Assembly (NCBI RefSeq): GCF_900129985.1
Contig: NZ_FQXN01000001.1
Coordinates: 248,001-312,000 of the forward strand
DNA from: Thermosipho atlanticus DSM 15807
GTDB taxonomy: Bacteria; Thermotogota; Thermotogae; Thermotogales; Fervidobacteriaceae
DNA: 64,000 bases
Direction of reading: 5' to 3'
The position numbers and the translations under genes were made by a program. This document shows positions 1-8,156 of the stretch, one piece after another (within the stretch, counting starts at the first letter, position 1; every line of letters starts with the position of its first letter). The notes beneath the pieces are model-generated. The model searched no databases and was not told where the DNA came from. It saw only the letters and a list, made by a program, of their open reading frames with translations.

Positions 1-41
1 CAAGCAGGAGGTCGTAGGTTCAAGTCCTGCCGCGCCCACCA
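1..41 (+). tRNA. tRNA-Val, 3' part (5' end outside window)
   Basis: The first 41 bases are the end of a tRNA: last anticodon base C followed by AA, anticodon-stem strand GCAGG, a five-base variable loop, T arm GTAGG-TTCAAGT-CCTGC, acceptor strand CGCGCCC, then A and an encoded CCA. Everything 5' of the anticodon's third base is missing. The ending closely resembles bacterial tRNA-Val (TAC or GAC), and the final C is consistent with valine, but identity is an inference because the other two anticodon bases lie outside the window. It is followed after 13 bases by tRNA-Phe, so both probably belong to one transcript. Confidence 0.8.
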
Positions 42-54
42 AAAGAATACAGGT

Positions 55-130
55 GGCGAGGTAGCTCAGTTGGTAGAGCAGTGGACTGAAAATCCACGTG
101 TCGACGGTTCGATTCCGTCCCTCGCCACCA
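55..130 (+). tRNA. tRNA-Phe (anticodon GAA)
   Basis: A complete 76-base tRNA with encoded CCA. The acceptor strand GGCGAGG (55-61) pairs with CCTCGCC near the 3' end. The D arm holds TAGCTCAG and GGTAGAGC. The anticodon stem GTGGA/TCCAC encloses the loop CTGAAAA, giving anticodon GAA at 88-90, which reads phenylalanine codons. The T arm contains GGTTCGATTCC. It is the last gene of a tRNA cluster and is followed directly by a strong terminator. Confidence 0.97.
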
Positions 131-143
131 GCGTTATTGAAGC

Positions 144-178
144 AAAAAGCCCCGTTTTTAAGGGGCTTTTTGTTTTTT
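144..178 (+). terminator. Intrinsic terminator of the tRNA cluster, probably bidirectional
   Basis: The arms AAAAAGCCCC (144-153) and GGGGCTTTTT (162-171) form a perfect 10-bp stem around an 8-base loop, followed by TGTTTTTTT. Because the stem is flanked by an A run on the left and a T run on the right, it can also serve the converging lipoprotein gene that ends at 231 on the minus strand. Confidence 0.92.
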
Positions 179-230
179 TGAAATTGTGAACTTTTAGGGA
201 TTTTTCAGTTTTGTTATTATCTAATTCAAG

Positions 231-1307
231 TTATTGAATATTAGGTGATACTGGAAGTCCCATAATGTAGCGGATGGTTCTAGTAAGCATAAGGACAAAT
301 AAATCTTTATAACTAATGTTATAGTTGTAATTTGGGGGAACTTCCGTAGGACCATTTTCAACGTACCATTCTAAAGGAACTGTGGTAGCAATTACTCTTC
401 CGTATCCGTATCTATATTCTATAAATGTTGGTAGTAGTCCAGTAGTTTCTTGCATATAAATTACCACATTATTTATAAGGTTATTGTTTGTTATTTGAAA
501 ACCTCCATGACTGGCAAAATTTCCTACCATTTGGGATGGAAAGTTTATAGTAATTGGATGATTGAAAGTTGCGACATCGTTTGTGCTTTCATAACTATCT
601 CTCCAAGTTACACTTCCTGGAAGCGTAGAAGTAAAATCACCATATGCCCATCCATTATCAGCAGCTACCCATAACATAATTCCTCCATTGTTTATGAAGT
701 TATCAAAAGTGCTTTTATGTGCTGTATAAATGTCATAAAAATCTTGTGGTTGATCTCCTTCGATGATTAAAAGATCACCAAAATTAAATTGAAGATTAGG
801 GGTTCCTCCTCTTAAGCTTCTGTATTCAAATTGGTTGACACCCGCTCCTTCAGTCATACCAATGTTATTGCTTAGTATATCTCCTATAACAGTTGTTGGA
901 ACTCCTGCATTTGCCCAACCAGATTCATCTTCGCGAAAGATAACTACATGGTTGACAACTTTTGTAAGAACGAGGTCTTGAACATTTAATAAACCAGTAG
1001 CAGAAATTGTAATTGATAAACTTGCAGGAAAATAAATGTTGGAAGGATCTTTAGCAACAATTATATAATCTCCCAATGCCAATCCTGAGAAAGAGTAATT
1101 TCCATTTGCATCAGTATTTGTGGTTACAGTTGAAACATTAGAATACAAAGAAATTTCGATTCCTCCATGTTGTCCCAGGTTTTTATCAAAAAATTTGGCA
1201 GTTCCTTTTATAGTAGATCCGGTTAAAACAGGAAGTAAATTAAAACAGCCTTGAATGATAATTAGAAGAATAAACATGGAAATGATAATGAGAAAAACTT
1301 TTTTCAT
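231..1307 (-). CDS. Lipoprotein with a CNA-B/carboxypeptidase-regulatory-like domain and a glutamine-amidotransferase-like C-terminal region
   Basis: A 358-residue protein of unknown function. Residues 1-20 form a lipoprotein signal peptide with lipobox IIQG-C, so Cys21 would be lipidated and the protein anchored in the envelope. Residues about 32-112 look like a carboxypeptidase-regulatory/SdrD-type beta sandwich (TDANGNYSFSGLALGDYIIV). From about 118 onward the pattern (VVIFREDES, LLIIEGDQPQDFYDIY, FINNGGIMLWVAADNG, GYGRVIATTVPLEW) resembles a class I amidotransferase or ThuA-like fold, but I see no catalytic Cys-His-Glu triad, so it is probably a binding domain. AGGAGGGG lies just before the ATG. 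It is a single gene with its own promoter, converging on the tRNA terminator. Confidence 0.75.
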   Translation of the reverse strand: MKKVFLIIISMFILLIIIQGCFNLLPVLTGSTIKGTAKFFDKNLGQHGGIEISLYSNVSTVTTNTDANGNYSFSGLALGDYIIVAKDPSNIYFPASLSITISATGLLNVQDLVLTKVVNHVVIFREDESGWANAGVPTTVIGDILSNNIGMTEGAGVNQFEYRSLRGGTPNLQFNFGDLLIIEGDQPQDFYDIYTAHKSTFDNFINNGGIMLWVAADNGWAYGDFTSTLPGSVTWRDSYESTNDVATFNHPITINFPSQMVGNFASHGGFQITNNNLINNVVIYMQETTGLLPTFIEYRYGYGRVIATTVPLEWYVENGPTEVPPNYNYNISYKDLFVLMLTRTIRYIMGLPVSPNIQ

Positions 1308-1367
1308 TTTATCCCCTCCTTTTTCGAATGAAACTCGAAATATCTATTTTTAAATTATTACATAAAT

Positions 1368-1376
1368 ATTATATCA
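1368..1376 (-). promoter_or_regulatory. Extended -10 promoter of the lipoprotein gene
   Basis: Read on the minus strand the site is TGATATAAT, an extended -10 element, about 60 bases upstream of the lipoprotein ATG. No -35 box is recognisable. Between it and the gene lies a small inverted repeat, TTTCGA (1322-1327) and TCGAAA (1335-1340), which could form a 6-bp hairpin in the leader just before the ribosome binding site. The promoter is an inference from sequence alone. Confidence 0.5.
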
Positions 1377-1496
1377 ACAAAGAATAGGAAATATATTATT
1401 TATACATTAATATTATGTAACTTATATAGACTTTATAATTTAATTTTATCTAACTTTTGGAATATTATTTTAAAAAACACTTAAAAATTATTTGAT

Positions 1497-1525
1497 TTGA
1501 ACAATGATTATTTCTAATGTATAAT
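1497..1525 (+). promoter_or_regulatory. Sigma-70-type promoter upstream of the ricT operon (distal)
   Basis: TTGAAC (1497-1502), a 17-base spacer and a perfect TATAAT (1520-1525) form the best-matching promoter of this 375-base intergenic region. Transcription would start near 1532, only about 17 bases before a strong hairpin at 1549-1572. It may therefore make a very short RNA, or a leader whose extension into ricT (ATG at 1683) is conditional. Confidence 0.65.
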
Positions 1526-1548
1526 ATATAATGGATGGATTCGAGCAC

Positions 1549-1576
1549 AAAAGACGGGTTCCCCCGTCTTTTAATT
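1549..1576 (+). terminator. Hairpin with T tract between two promoters: terminator or attenuator
   Basis: AAAAGACGGG (1549-1558) pairs perfectly with CCCGTCTTTT (1563-1572) around the tetraloop TTCC, followed by AATTTG. The stem is symmetrical, so it could stop transcription from either side. It separates the distal promoter from ricT. A minus-strand role, ending nothing obvious, is less likely. No alternative antiterminator pairing was found by eye. Confidence 0.6.
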
Positions 1577-1628
1577 TGCATTTTTGAAGAATTTATTTGT
1601 TGTTGAGCAAGTAGTTAAAAACTTTTCG

Positions 1629-1637
1629 TGATATAAT
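1629..1637 (+). promoter_or_regulatory. Extended -10 promoter of the ricT operon (proximal)
   Basis: TGATATAAT is an extended -10 element 46 bases upstream of the ricT ATG, downstream of the hairpin at 1549-1572. TTGAGC occurs at 1603-1608, but the 23-base spacing is too long to count as its -35. This is probably the main promoter of the ricT to rbfA operon. Confidence 0.55.
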
Positions 1638-1682
1638 AAAATGTAAAGTATTGAAAAATTCGGATACAGGAGGTTAATTATA

Positions 1683-2567
1683 ATGTTTCTGACTGCTGAA
1701 GTGTATGGAGTTGAATTAACTCCGTTAGGGCCAATAATTTATTATACTGATAATGGTGAGAAAATTAATGTTAAAGATACGGTAATTGTAATGAGTGAGT
1801 TTGGATTAGATTATGGAAAAGTTTTGATTGGTAAAAGAGAAATGAGTATAGAAGACATCGGATATGAATTGAAACCGATTATTAGAAAAGCAACCGAAGA
1901 AGATTTGAAAGCTATTAGTGAGAATGAGAAAGAAGCTCAAAGAGCAATTGAAATAACAAAAAAGTTAGTGAAAAAGCATGGCCTTAATATGAAAATACTT
2001 TATGCAAAGATGTTGATGGAAAGATCAAGACTTGTTATATACTTTAGTTCAAAGAATAGAGTTGATTTTAGAGAATTAGTCAAAGATATAGCTAAGGAAT
2101 TCAAAACGAGGATCGAGTTAAGACAAGTTGGTGCAAGGGACGAAATGAAGTTTATAAAGGGGCTTGGGTTATGTGGATTAAAATCTTGTTGTTCTTATTG
2201 GTTAAGGGATTTTGATAGTATTACTTTGAAACACGCAAAACGTCAACAGATGATGATAAATACGGCGAAAATTACTGGTCCATGTGGAAGGTTATTGTGT
2301 TGTTTGAGATACGAGTACGACTTTTACATCGATGCTTTAAAAAATATACCTGATGAAGGAAGTACTATAAAATATAAAGGCAAAGATGCAAAGGTAATTA
2401 CAGTAAACGTGTTTCTGTCGAGAGTGACCATTTATACTGAAGATGGTGATACTGTATCATTACCGTTTGAGTATTTTAGGGGTGGAGATAATGTGGAAGT
2501 TACTGATAATAGTGGGACTGATATTTCTAACGATCGGAATATTGATGTTTCTGATGGAGAAAATTAA
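1683..2567 (+). CDS. ricT: PSP1-domain protein RicT (YaaT)
   Basis: A 294-residue cytoplasmic protein of the PSP1/RicT family. In Bacillus RicT acts with RicA and RicF as an iron-sulfur-containing complex that assists RNase Y-dependent mRNA processing. The family's cysteine signature is present: Cys164, Cys169, Cys170 (GLCGLKSCC) and Cys201, Cys206, Cys207 (GPCGRLLCC), followed by the conserved LRYEY. An AGGAGG site precedes the ATG at good spacing. The 3' end overlaps the next gene by 77 bases. RicA and RicF are not in this window, so the partner set here is unknown. First gene of an operon running to rbfA. Confidence 0.9.
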   Translation: MFLTAEVYGVELTPLGPIIYYTDNGEKINVKDTVIVMSEFGLDYGKVLIGKREMSIEDIGYELKPIIRKATEEDLKAISENEKEAQRAIEITKKLVKKHGLNMKILYAKMLMERSRLVIYFSSKNRVDFRELVKDIAKEFKTRIELRQVGARDEMKFIKGLGLCGLKSCCSYWLRDFDSITLKHAKRQQMMINTAKITGPCGRLLCCLRYEYDFYIDALKNIPDEGSTIKYKGKDAKVITVNVFLSRVTIYTEDGDTVSLPFEYFRGGDNVEVTDNSGTDISNDRNIDVSDGEN

Positions 2568-2694
2568 GTTATTTCCTTTACCTGGAGATATAGTGATAAA
2601 AAAGAAAGGTTTTGTTATTTTTATACCAATTACTTCGATGATTCTGTTAAGTGTAATTTTAACAATAATTTTGAATTTGATTTTTAGAAGGTGA
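2491..2694 (+). CDS. Small DUF2905 membrane protein
   Basis: A 67-residue protein with two hydrophobic segments (about 2-20 and 42-64) around the motif LPGDIVIKKKGFVIFIPIT, which is the hallmark of DUF2905. Function is unknown. An open frame extends upstream to 2443, but the ATG at 2491 has the Shine-Dalgarno-like GGGTGGAG just before it and gives the normal family length, so I choose 2491. It overlaps the end of ricT by 77 bases in another frame and ends 3 bases before tsaE, which suggests translational coupling. Confidence 0.85.
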   Translation: MWKLLIIVGLIFLTIGILMFLMEKIKLFPLPGDIVIKKKGFVIFIPITSMILLSVILTIILNLIFRR

Positions 2695-2697
2695 AAA

Positions 2698-3192
2698 ATG
2701 AAGAATATAAAAATTGAAAATGTCACACTTTTGGAATTAAAAGAAATAGCAGGAATAATTGCCGAGAATATTGATGGTTATAGATTTGTTTTTTTAAATG
2801 GAGATTTAGGAGTTGGAAAAACTACATTTGTAAGATTTTTTTGTGAAAATTTTGGGATAAATCCTGAGGACGTGAGTAGTCCAACTTTTGCTATTGTAAA
2901 TATTTATGAAGGGATCAGGTTAATTTATCATGTTGATATATATAGATTGACGGATGTCAATGAACTTTTTTATATTTTAGAAGATCAAATAGAAAACGAA
3001 GAAGGAATTTTTTTAATCGAATGGGCTAACTTATTTCCCGAGTATTTTTCTGATGAGAGAGTTGAAATTGAATTGAAACATAAAGAAGGGAATAAAAGAG
3101 ATTTGATTATAAGAATTTTTGGAGAAAACGCTGAAATCATTGACAAGCTAAGGAGGTGGAATAATGCCAAAAAATTCGAAAGCAAAATTTGA
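2698..3192 (+). CDS. tsaE: tRNA threonylcarbamoyladenosine biosynthesis ATPase TsaE
   Basis: A 164-residue ATPase of the TsaE (YjeE) family, which works with TsaB, TsaC and TsaD to make t6A37 on ANN-decoding tRNAs. Walker A is GDLGVGKTT (residues 35-43). It is followed by the family motifs SSPTFAIVN, HVDIYRL and LIEWANLFPE. Length is normal for the family. It lies 3 bases after the DUF2905 gene and its 3' end overlaps lon by 29 bases. TsaB, TsaC and TsaD are not in this window. Confidence 0.95.
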   Translation: MKNIKIENVTLLELKEIAGIIAENIDGYRFVFLNGDLGVGKTTFVRFFCENFGINPEDVSSPTFAIVNIYEGIRLIYHVDIYRLTDVNELFYILEDQIENEEGIFLIEWANLFPEYFSDERVEIELKHKEGNKRDLIIRIFGENAEIIDKLRRWNNAKKFESKI

Positions 3193-5542
3193 AAAACTAG
3201 AAAAAAAAGCTTCAAGATTTAATGAAAAAGAAATTAATATTCCAGATATATTACCGGCAATAGCTATGAGAAGTAATGTTGTTGTTTTTCCAAATACTGT
3301 GATGCCATTTTATGTGGGCAGAGAAAAATCTTTGTATGCTTTGGAAGAATCAATGGAAAATTATGATCAACTGTTATTCGTTGTTAATCAAAAAGATCCT
3401 TCTATTGAAGAACCTACAGAAAAAGATTTGTTCGAAGTGGGAACTGTTGTTAGAGTAATGCAGTTAGGGAAATTACCAGATGGAACTTTTAAAGTTCTTG
3501 TAGAAGGTTTGGTTAGAGCAAAAAGAAGTAAAAAATCTCTTGATAAAAAATATTTTAAGTTTAATATTGAGATATTAAAGAAACGATATCAAAAAACGAA
3601 AAAATTGATAGCTCTAATGAGAATAGTAAGAGATGAGATGCAAAAATATATTCAATTTTCAAGAAAACTTCCAACAGAGGCTTTGATGTTTTTGGAAGAC
3701 ATGGAGGATCCTGATGTATTTGCTGATCTTGCAGCATCGATAAGTCCAGGTACATTGGAAGAAAAACAGTCCTTACTTGAGACATTGCATCCGTATGAAA
3801 GACTTGAAAAAATTTTAACTTTAATAACTAAAGAAACTGAGCTCTTAGAAATTGAACACCAATTAGATCAAAAGGTAAAACAAAGGATTGAAAAATCTCA
3901 AAAGGAGTATTTTTTACGTGAAAAGTTGAGAGTTATACGTGAAGAACTAGGAGGAGAAGAGGATGCAGAAATTAAAGAATTAGAGAAACGAATAGAAGAA
4001 GGCGATTACCCCGAATTCGTAAAGGAAAAAGCGAGATTTGAACTTAACAGGTTAGAAAAGATGTCACCTTATTCTCCAGAAGCTAATGTTATACGAAATT
4101 ATTTGGATTGGATTTTAAATTTACCTTGGAATGAAAAATCTAAAGATAATTTAAATATAAACCATGCGAAAGAACTTTTGGAAAAAGATCATTATGGCCT
4201 TGAAGAACCAAAACAGAGGATTTTAGAATTTTTAGCAATGCGGAATTTGTCGAAAACAATGAAAGCACCGATTATTTGTTTTGTAGGTCCTCCTGGAGTG
4301 GGAAAAACTTCTTTAGGTAAGTCGATATCTAAAGCAATGAATAGACAATTTATGAGAATGTCGTTAGGTGGCCTTAGAGATGAAGCTGAAATTAGGGGGC
4401 ATAGAAGAACGTATGTGGGTGCTTTACCTGGACGAATTATGCAATTAATAAGGAAAGCTAAGGTAAAAAATCCTGTTATATTACTCGATGAGATTGATAA
4501 AATGGGTATTAGTTTTCAAGGAGACCCAGCATCTGCATTACTAGAAGTTTTGGATCCAGAACAGAATAAAGAATTTGTAGATTTGTATATTGAACTTCCT
4601 TTCGATTTATCAGAAGTATTGTTTATTACTACAGCAAATACGTTATACAATATTCCTGAAGCTTTGAAAGATAGAATGGAAATTATAGAAATTCCAAGTT
4701 ACACAAATGTTGAAAAATTTTATATAGCAAGAGATTATATTGTTCCAAGGGCACTTGATGAGTTGAAGACTGAAAAAAATAAAATTTTATTTAGAGAGAA
4801 AGCAATAGAAAGGATTATTTCTGAATACACTATTGAACCTGGAGTAAGAGAACTAGAAAGAAAGATAAGGGCTATTATACGAAAAGCTGCACTTGAAATA
4901 GTGAATGGCAAAAATAGAGTCTATATCACTGAGAAGCGTGTAAAAGAATTTCTAGGAGCCCCAAGAATAAAAGAAGAAGGTATACTTGAAAAACCAACAA
5001 TAGGAGTAGCTACGGGTCTTGCATGGACTCCATATGGTGGAACGACCTTATTTATTGAAAGTATATTATTTCCTGGTAAAGGTTCATTAATTATTACAGG
5101 ACAATTAGGTGAGGTAATGAAAGAATCCGCTAAAATTGCTTTAAGCTTGACAAAAAGAATTTGTGGAGAAAAATTTTCGCAAGTTTTTGAAAAGAGTGAT
5201 ATACATATTCATGTTCCAGAAGGTGCTGTTCCAAAAGATGGGCCGAGTGCAGGAGTTACTATAGTTACTTCTCTAGTTTCAGCAATAAAGAAGGTGCCAA
5301 TAAAAAACAATATTGCAATGACAGGTGAAATTACACTTAGAGGTAGAGTGCTACCAGTTGGAGGTATAAAAGAAAAAGTATTAGCCGCTTACAGAAAAGG
5401 TATTAGGAAAATAATTTTGCCCAAATTAAATGAATACGATATTGAAAAGGTGCCAAAAGAAGTGTTAGATGAAATGGATTTTGTTTTTGTTGAAGACATA
5501 GATGAAGTGTTAAAGGAGGCATTAGTGAGTGAAAATAAATAG
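3164..5542 (+). CDS. lon: ATP-dependent protease Lon
   Basis: A 792-residue LonA-type protease that unfolds and degrades damaged or regulatory proteins in the cytoplasm. It has an N-terminal substrate-binding region (about 1-220), a helical part, an AAA+ module with Walker A GPPGVGKTS (from residue 375) and Walker B VILLDEIDKM, and the C-terminal Ser-Lys protease domain with catalytic Ser695 (DGPSAG) and Lys738 (GGIKEK). The distance of 43 residues between the two is the normal one. AAGGAGG precedes the ATG inside the end of tsaE. Full length and apparently intact. Confidence 0.98.
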   Translation: MPKNSKAKFEKLEKKASRFNEKEINIPDILPAIAMRSNVVVFPNTVMPFYVGREKSLYALEESMENYDQLLFVVNQKDPSIEEPTEKDLFEVGTVVRVMQLGKLPDGTFKVLVEGLVRAKRSKKSLDKKYFKFNIEILKKRYQKTKKLIALMRIVRDEMQKYIQFSRKLPTEALMFLEDMEDPDVFADLAASISPGTLEEKQSLLETLHPYERLEKILTLITKETELLEIEHQLDQKVKQRIEKSQKEYFLREKLRVIREELGGEEDAEIKELEKRIEEGDYPEFVKEKARFELNRLEKMSPYSPEANVIRNYLDWILNLPWNEKSKDNLNINHAKELLEKDHYGLEEPKQRILEFLAMRNLSKTMKAPIICFVGPPGVGKTSLGKSISKAMNRQFMRMSLGGLRDEAEIRGHRRTYVGALPGRIMQLIRKAKVKNPVILLDEIDKMGISFQGDPASALLEVLDPEQNKEFVDLYIELPFDLSEVLFITTANTLYNIPEALKDRMEIIEIPSYTNVEKFYIARDYIVPRALDELKTEKNKILFREKAIERIISEYTIEPGVRELERKIRAIIRKAALEIVNGKNRVYITEKRVKEFLGAPRIKEEGILEKPTIGVATGLAWTPYGGTTLFIESILFPGKGSLIITGQLGEVMKESAKIALSLTKRICGEKFSQVFEKSDIHIHVPEGAVPKDGPSAGVTIVTSLVSAIKKVPIKNNIAMTGEITLRGRVLPVGGIKEKVLAAYRKGIRKIILPKLNEYDIEKVPKEVLDEMDFVFVEDIDEVLKEALVSENK

Positions 5543-6113
5543 TGTTAAATTGTTTAAAACCATATACACTCCTAAAGATATATTTCCAGAACCGCGAGCA
5601 GGAGAATTTGTCTTTGTGGGTCGATCAAATGTTGGAAAATCGACTTTACTCAATATTATAACAAATCAAAACATTGCACGTGTGAGTAAAAAACCTGGAA
5701 AAACGAGATCAATAAACTTTTATTTGATAAATAACAAATTTTACTTTGTGGATTTACCAGGTTATGGTTATGCAAAAGCTTCTGCAATTGAAAAAGAGAG
5801 ATGGAGAAGAATTATTGAAAATTACTTTGAGGTTAGGAGTTGGAATATAAAACTAGTTTTTGTATTGATTGATGGTAGACATGAATTACAAAAAAATGAT
5901 CAATTGATTCTTGATTGGTTAAAGGAGTTGGAGTTACCTTTTTCTGTTATTCTTACTAAAATTGATAAGTTAAAAATGTCGGAAAAAGTTAGAATGACAA
6001 GATATTATAAAAAACTTTTAGGGGACAAATATATACTAATCCCCTATTCTGCAATCACGAAAGAGGGTGTACCTAATATTCTTAGATTGATTGAACAACT
6101 TGGAGGTGAGTAA
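5529..6113 (+). CDS. engB: Ribosome biogenesis GTPase EngB (YsxC/YihA)
   Basis: A 194-residue TRAFAC-class GTPase needed for late assembly of the large ribosomal subunit. G1 is GRSNVGKST (residues 31-39), G3 is DLPGYGYAK, G4 is TKIDKL and G5 lies at SAITKEG. Start is GTG at 5529, within the last codons of lon and behind AAGGAGG, overlapping lon by 14 bases. It abuts argS with no spacer. The lon-engB neighbourhood is common in bacteria. Confidence 0.95.
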   Translation: MKINSVKLFKTIYTPKDIFPEPRAGEFVFVGRSNVGKSTLLNIITNQNIARVSKKPGKTRSINFYLINNKFYFVDLPGYGYAKASAIEKERWRRIIENYFEVRSWNIKLVFVLIDGRHELQKNDQLILDWLKELELPFSVILTKIDKLKMSEKVRMTRYYKKLLGDKYILIPYSAITKEGVPNILRLIEQLGGE

Positions 6114-7745
6114 ATGTTAAGGAATTTGATATATGAAAGATTGAGAAGTATACAATCTGAAATGGGATTTGATTATGAATTTAATATTGAAATTCCTGAT
6201 GAAAGATTCGGAGATTATTCTTCAAATATAGCACTTATTGGTTCAAAATATTTTAAGAAGCCTCCAATTGAAGTAGCCAATTTTTTCCTTGAAAAATTAA
6301 ATGATGATCCATTATTTTCTGAAATAAATGTTGCAGGGCCTGGTTTTATTAATTTTAGAATTTCAAAGACTTTTTATATTGATATTTTGAATGATATGCT
6401 TACTAAAGGGGAAGAATATTGGAAGGCTAAAAAAAATGGGAAAAAAGTACAATTTGAATATGGTAGTGCAAATCCAACTGGACCGTTTACAGTTGGACAT
6501 GGAAGACAACTAATAATCGGTGATGTACTTTCTAATGTGTTTGAATTCTTAGGACATGATGTAACCCGTGAAATGTACCTAAATGATGCTGGAAGACAAA
6601 TAAAACTTCTTGGAAAATCTCTTTGGGTTAGATATAACGAGTTATATGGAAAACATTTTGAAATTCCGGAAGATGGATACAAAGGAACATATTTAATTGA
6701 TATTGCGAAAAAGTTAAGTGTTGAGATTGGTGATAAATACGTTGGTAAGTGGGATGAGCAAATAGAAAAGATTTTTATGAAATACGCGGTTGATAATATT
6801 TTGGATTCAATGTATGGTACTTTATCAAAACTTGACAATCATTTCGATTCGGTTGTAAGGGAAAGTTCAATAATCGAAAAAGGTTTAGTAAATGAGATTT
6901 TAACAAAATTTGAAAGTAAAGGATTAATTTATGAAAAGGACGGGGCAATATGGTTCAAAGTTTCAGCACTTATTGATGAAGAAGATAAAGTTTTGGTAAG
7001 AAGTGATGGAACATATACTTATTTTTTAACAGATATAGCTTATCATTATGATAAATTCCTTCGAAAATATGATAAAGTGTATGATATTTTTGGAAGTGAT
7101 CACCATGGTCATATTCCAAGAATGAAAGCTTCTATGAAAGCTCTTGAAATACCCGATAAATTCTTAGACTTTATTGTACACCAATTTGTTACTTTAAAAA
7201 GGAAGAACAAAGTAATTAAAATGAGTACGAGATTCGGACAATTTGTTACGTTGGATGAATTAATTGATGAAGTTGGAAAAGATGCAACAAGATATTTCTT
7301 TGTTATGAATGATATTAATACCCATTTGAATTTTGATTTGGATCTTGCGAAATCAAATACTGTAGATAATCCAGTATTTTATGTTCAATATGCTTATGCA
7401 CGAATAAATAATATTTTTGAAAAGGCAAAAGAAAAGGGAATAAGATTTAGTGTAAGAGAAAATATAGAAGAGTTGGTAAAAGACAATGAAATGACTTTGA
7501 TAAAATTACTTGATGAACTGTCTTTTACGCTTGAGGATATTACAGAAAAATTATCTCCTCATATTTTAACGAACTATATATATAACTTATCAGAGAAATT
7601 TCATAGTTTTTACGCTAAAGAAAAAATTTTGGATATAAACAACCTTTCTTTAACAAATGCAAGGTTGAATTTGTTGAGTGCAATGAAAATAGTATACGAA
7701 ATTGTATTCAAACTTCTTGGAATATCTGCACCAAAATATATGTAA
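6114..7745 (+). CDS. argS: Arginyl-tRNA synthetase
   Basis: A 543-residue class I aminoacyl-tRNA synthetase charging tRNA-Arg. The N-terminal Add-1 domain (about 1-105) is followed by the catalytic domain with the ArgRS form of HIGH (NPTGPFTVGHG, 120-130), the KMSK-type loop KMSTR (from 369), and a helical anticodon-binding domain at the C terminus. Length is normal for the compact bacterial form. Its ATG follows the engB stop directly, behind GGAGGTGAG. RbfA follows after 25 bases. Confidence 0.97.
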   Translation: MLRNLIYERLRSIQSEMGFDYEFNIEIPDERFGDYSSNIALIGSKYFKKPPIEVANFFLEKLNDDPLFSEINVAGPGFINFRISKTFYIDILNDMLTKGEEYWKAKKNGKKVQFEYGSANPTGPFTVGHGRQLIIGDVLSNVFEFLGHDVTREMYLNDAGRQIKLLGKSLWVRYNELYGKHFEIPEDGYKGTYLIDIAKKLSVEIGDKYVGKWDEQIEKIFMKYAVDNILDSMYGTLSKLDNHFDSVVRESSIIEKGLVNEILTKFESKGLIYEKDGAIWFKVSALIDEEDKVLVRSDGTYTYFLTDIAYHYDKFLRKYDKVYDIFGSDHHGHIPRMKASMKALEIPDKFLDFIVHQFVTLKRKNKVIKMSTRFGQFVTLDELIDEVGKDATRYFFVMNDINTHLNFDLDLAKSNTVDNPVFYVQYAYARINNIFEKAKEKGIRFSVRENIEELVKDNEMTLIKLLDELSFTLEDITEKLSPHILTNYIYNLSEKFHSFYAKEKILDINNLSLTNARLNLLSAMKIVYEIVFKLLGISAPKYM

Positions 7746-7770
7746 TTTGTAAAAATTTGGAGGCGAAATT

Positions 7771-8154
7771 ATGAGACCAGAGTATAGAAATAAGAAGATC
7801 GAAGCTCATATCAGAAATTTAATTGCTGAAGCTTTGCAAAAAATTAAAGAACCCGATTTTGACGAAATAAAAGATTTTATTATTGTATCAAGAGTCGAAA
7901 TTTCAAAAGATAAGAGATATGCAGACGTATACATTAGTTATATTGGCAATGATGAAATGCGAAAAAAAGCTGTGGATATGATGAAAGAGTATAAAGGATA
8001 TTTTAGAACATATGTAGCGAAAAATACGAGGCTATATGTAGCCCCTGAATTAAGATTTATAGAAGATAAGGGTATTGAAGCAAGTGTAAAGATTAATAAG
8101 CTTTTGGATGAAATCTCACAAAATGAAAAAAATAAAAGTGATAATGAAAAATAA
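7771..8154 (+). CDS. rbfA: Ribosome-binding factor A
   Basis: A 127-residue protein that binds the 30S subunit during 16S rRNA maturation and cold adaptation. It shows the RbfA KH-like pattern: N-terminal YRNKKIEAHIRNLIAEAL, the central VSRVEISKDKRYADVYISY and the C-terminal TRLYVAPELRFIED. GGAGG precedes the ATG. It is the last gene of the ricT operon. Its stop lies only 2 bases from the stop of the converging permease gene, and no GC-rich terminator is visible between them. Confidence 0.93.
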   Translation: MRPEYRNKKIEAHIRNLIAEALQKIKEPDFDEIKDFIIVSRVEISKDKRYADVYISYIGNDEMRKKAVDMMKEYKGYFRTYVAKNTRLYVAPELRFIEDKGIEASVKINKLLDEISQNEKNKSDNEK

Positions 8155-8156
8155 TT

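Noticed and set aside
1603-1637. TTGAGC with TATAAT as a -35/-10 pair for ricT
   Set aside because: The spacer is 23 bases, too long; only the extended -10 is kept.
3164-3192. Possible frameshift between tsaE and lon
   Set aside because: Both proteins are full length with normal ends, and lon has its own ribosome binding site inside tsaE; this is an ordinary gene overlap.
6374-6838. Minus-strand open frame of 154 codons inside argS
   Set aside because: It lies wholly antisense to strongly conserved argS codons, has no recognisable motif or start site, and is a normal shadow in AT-rich DNA.
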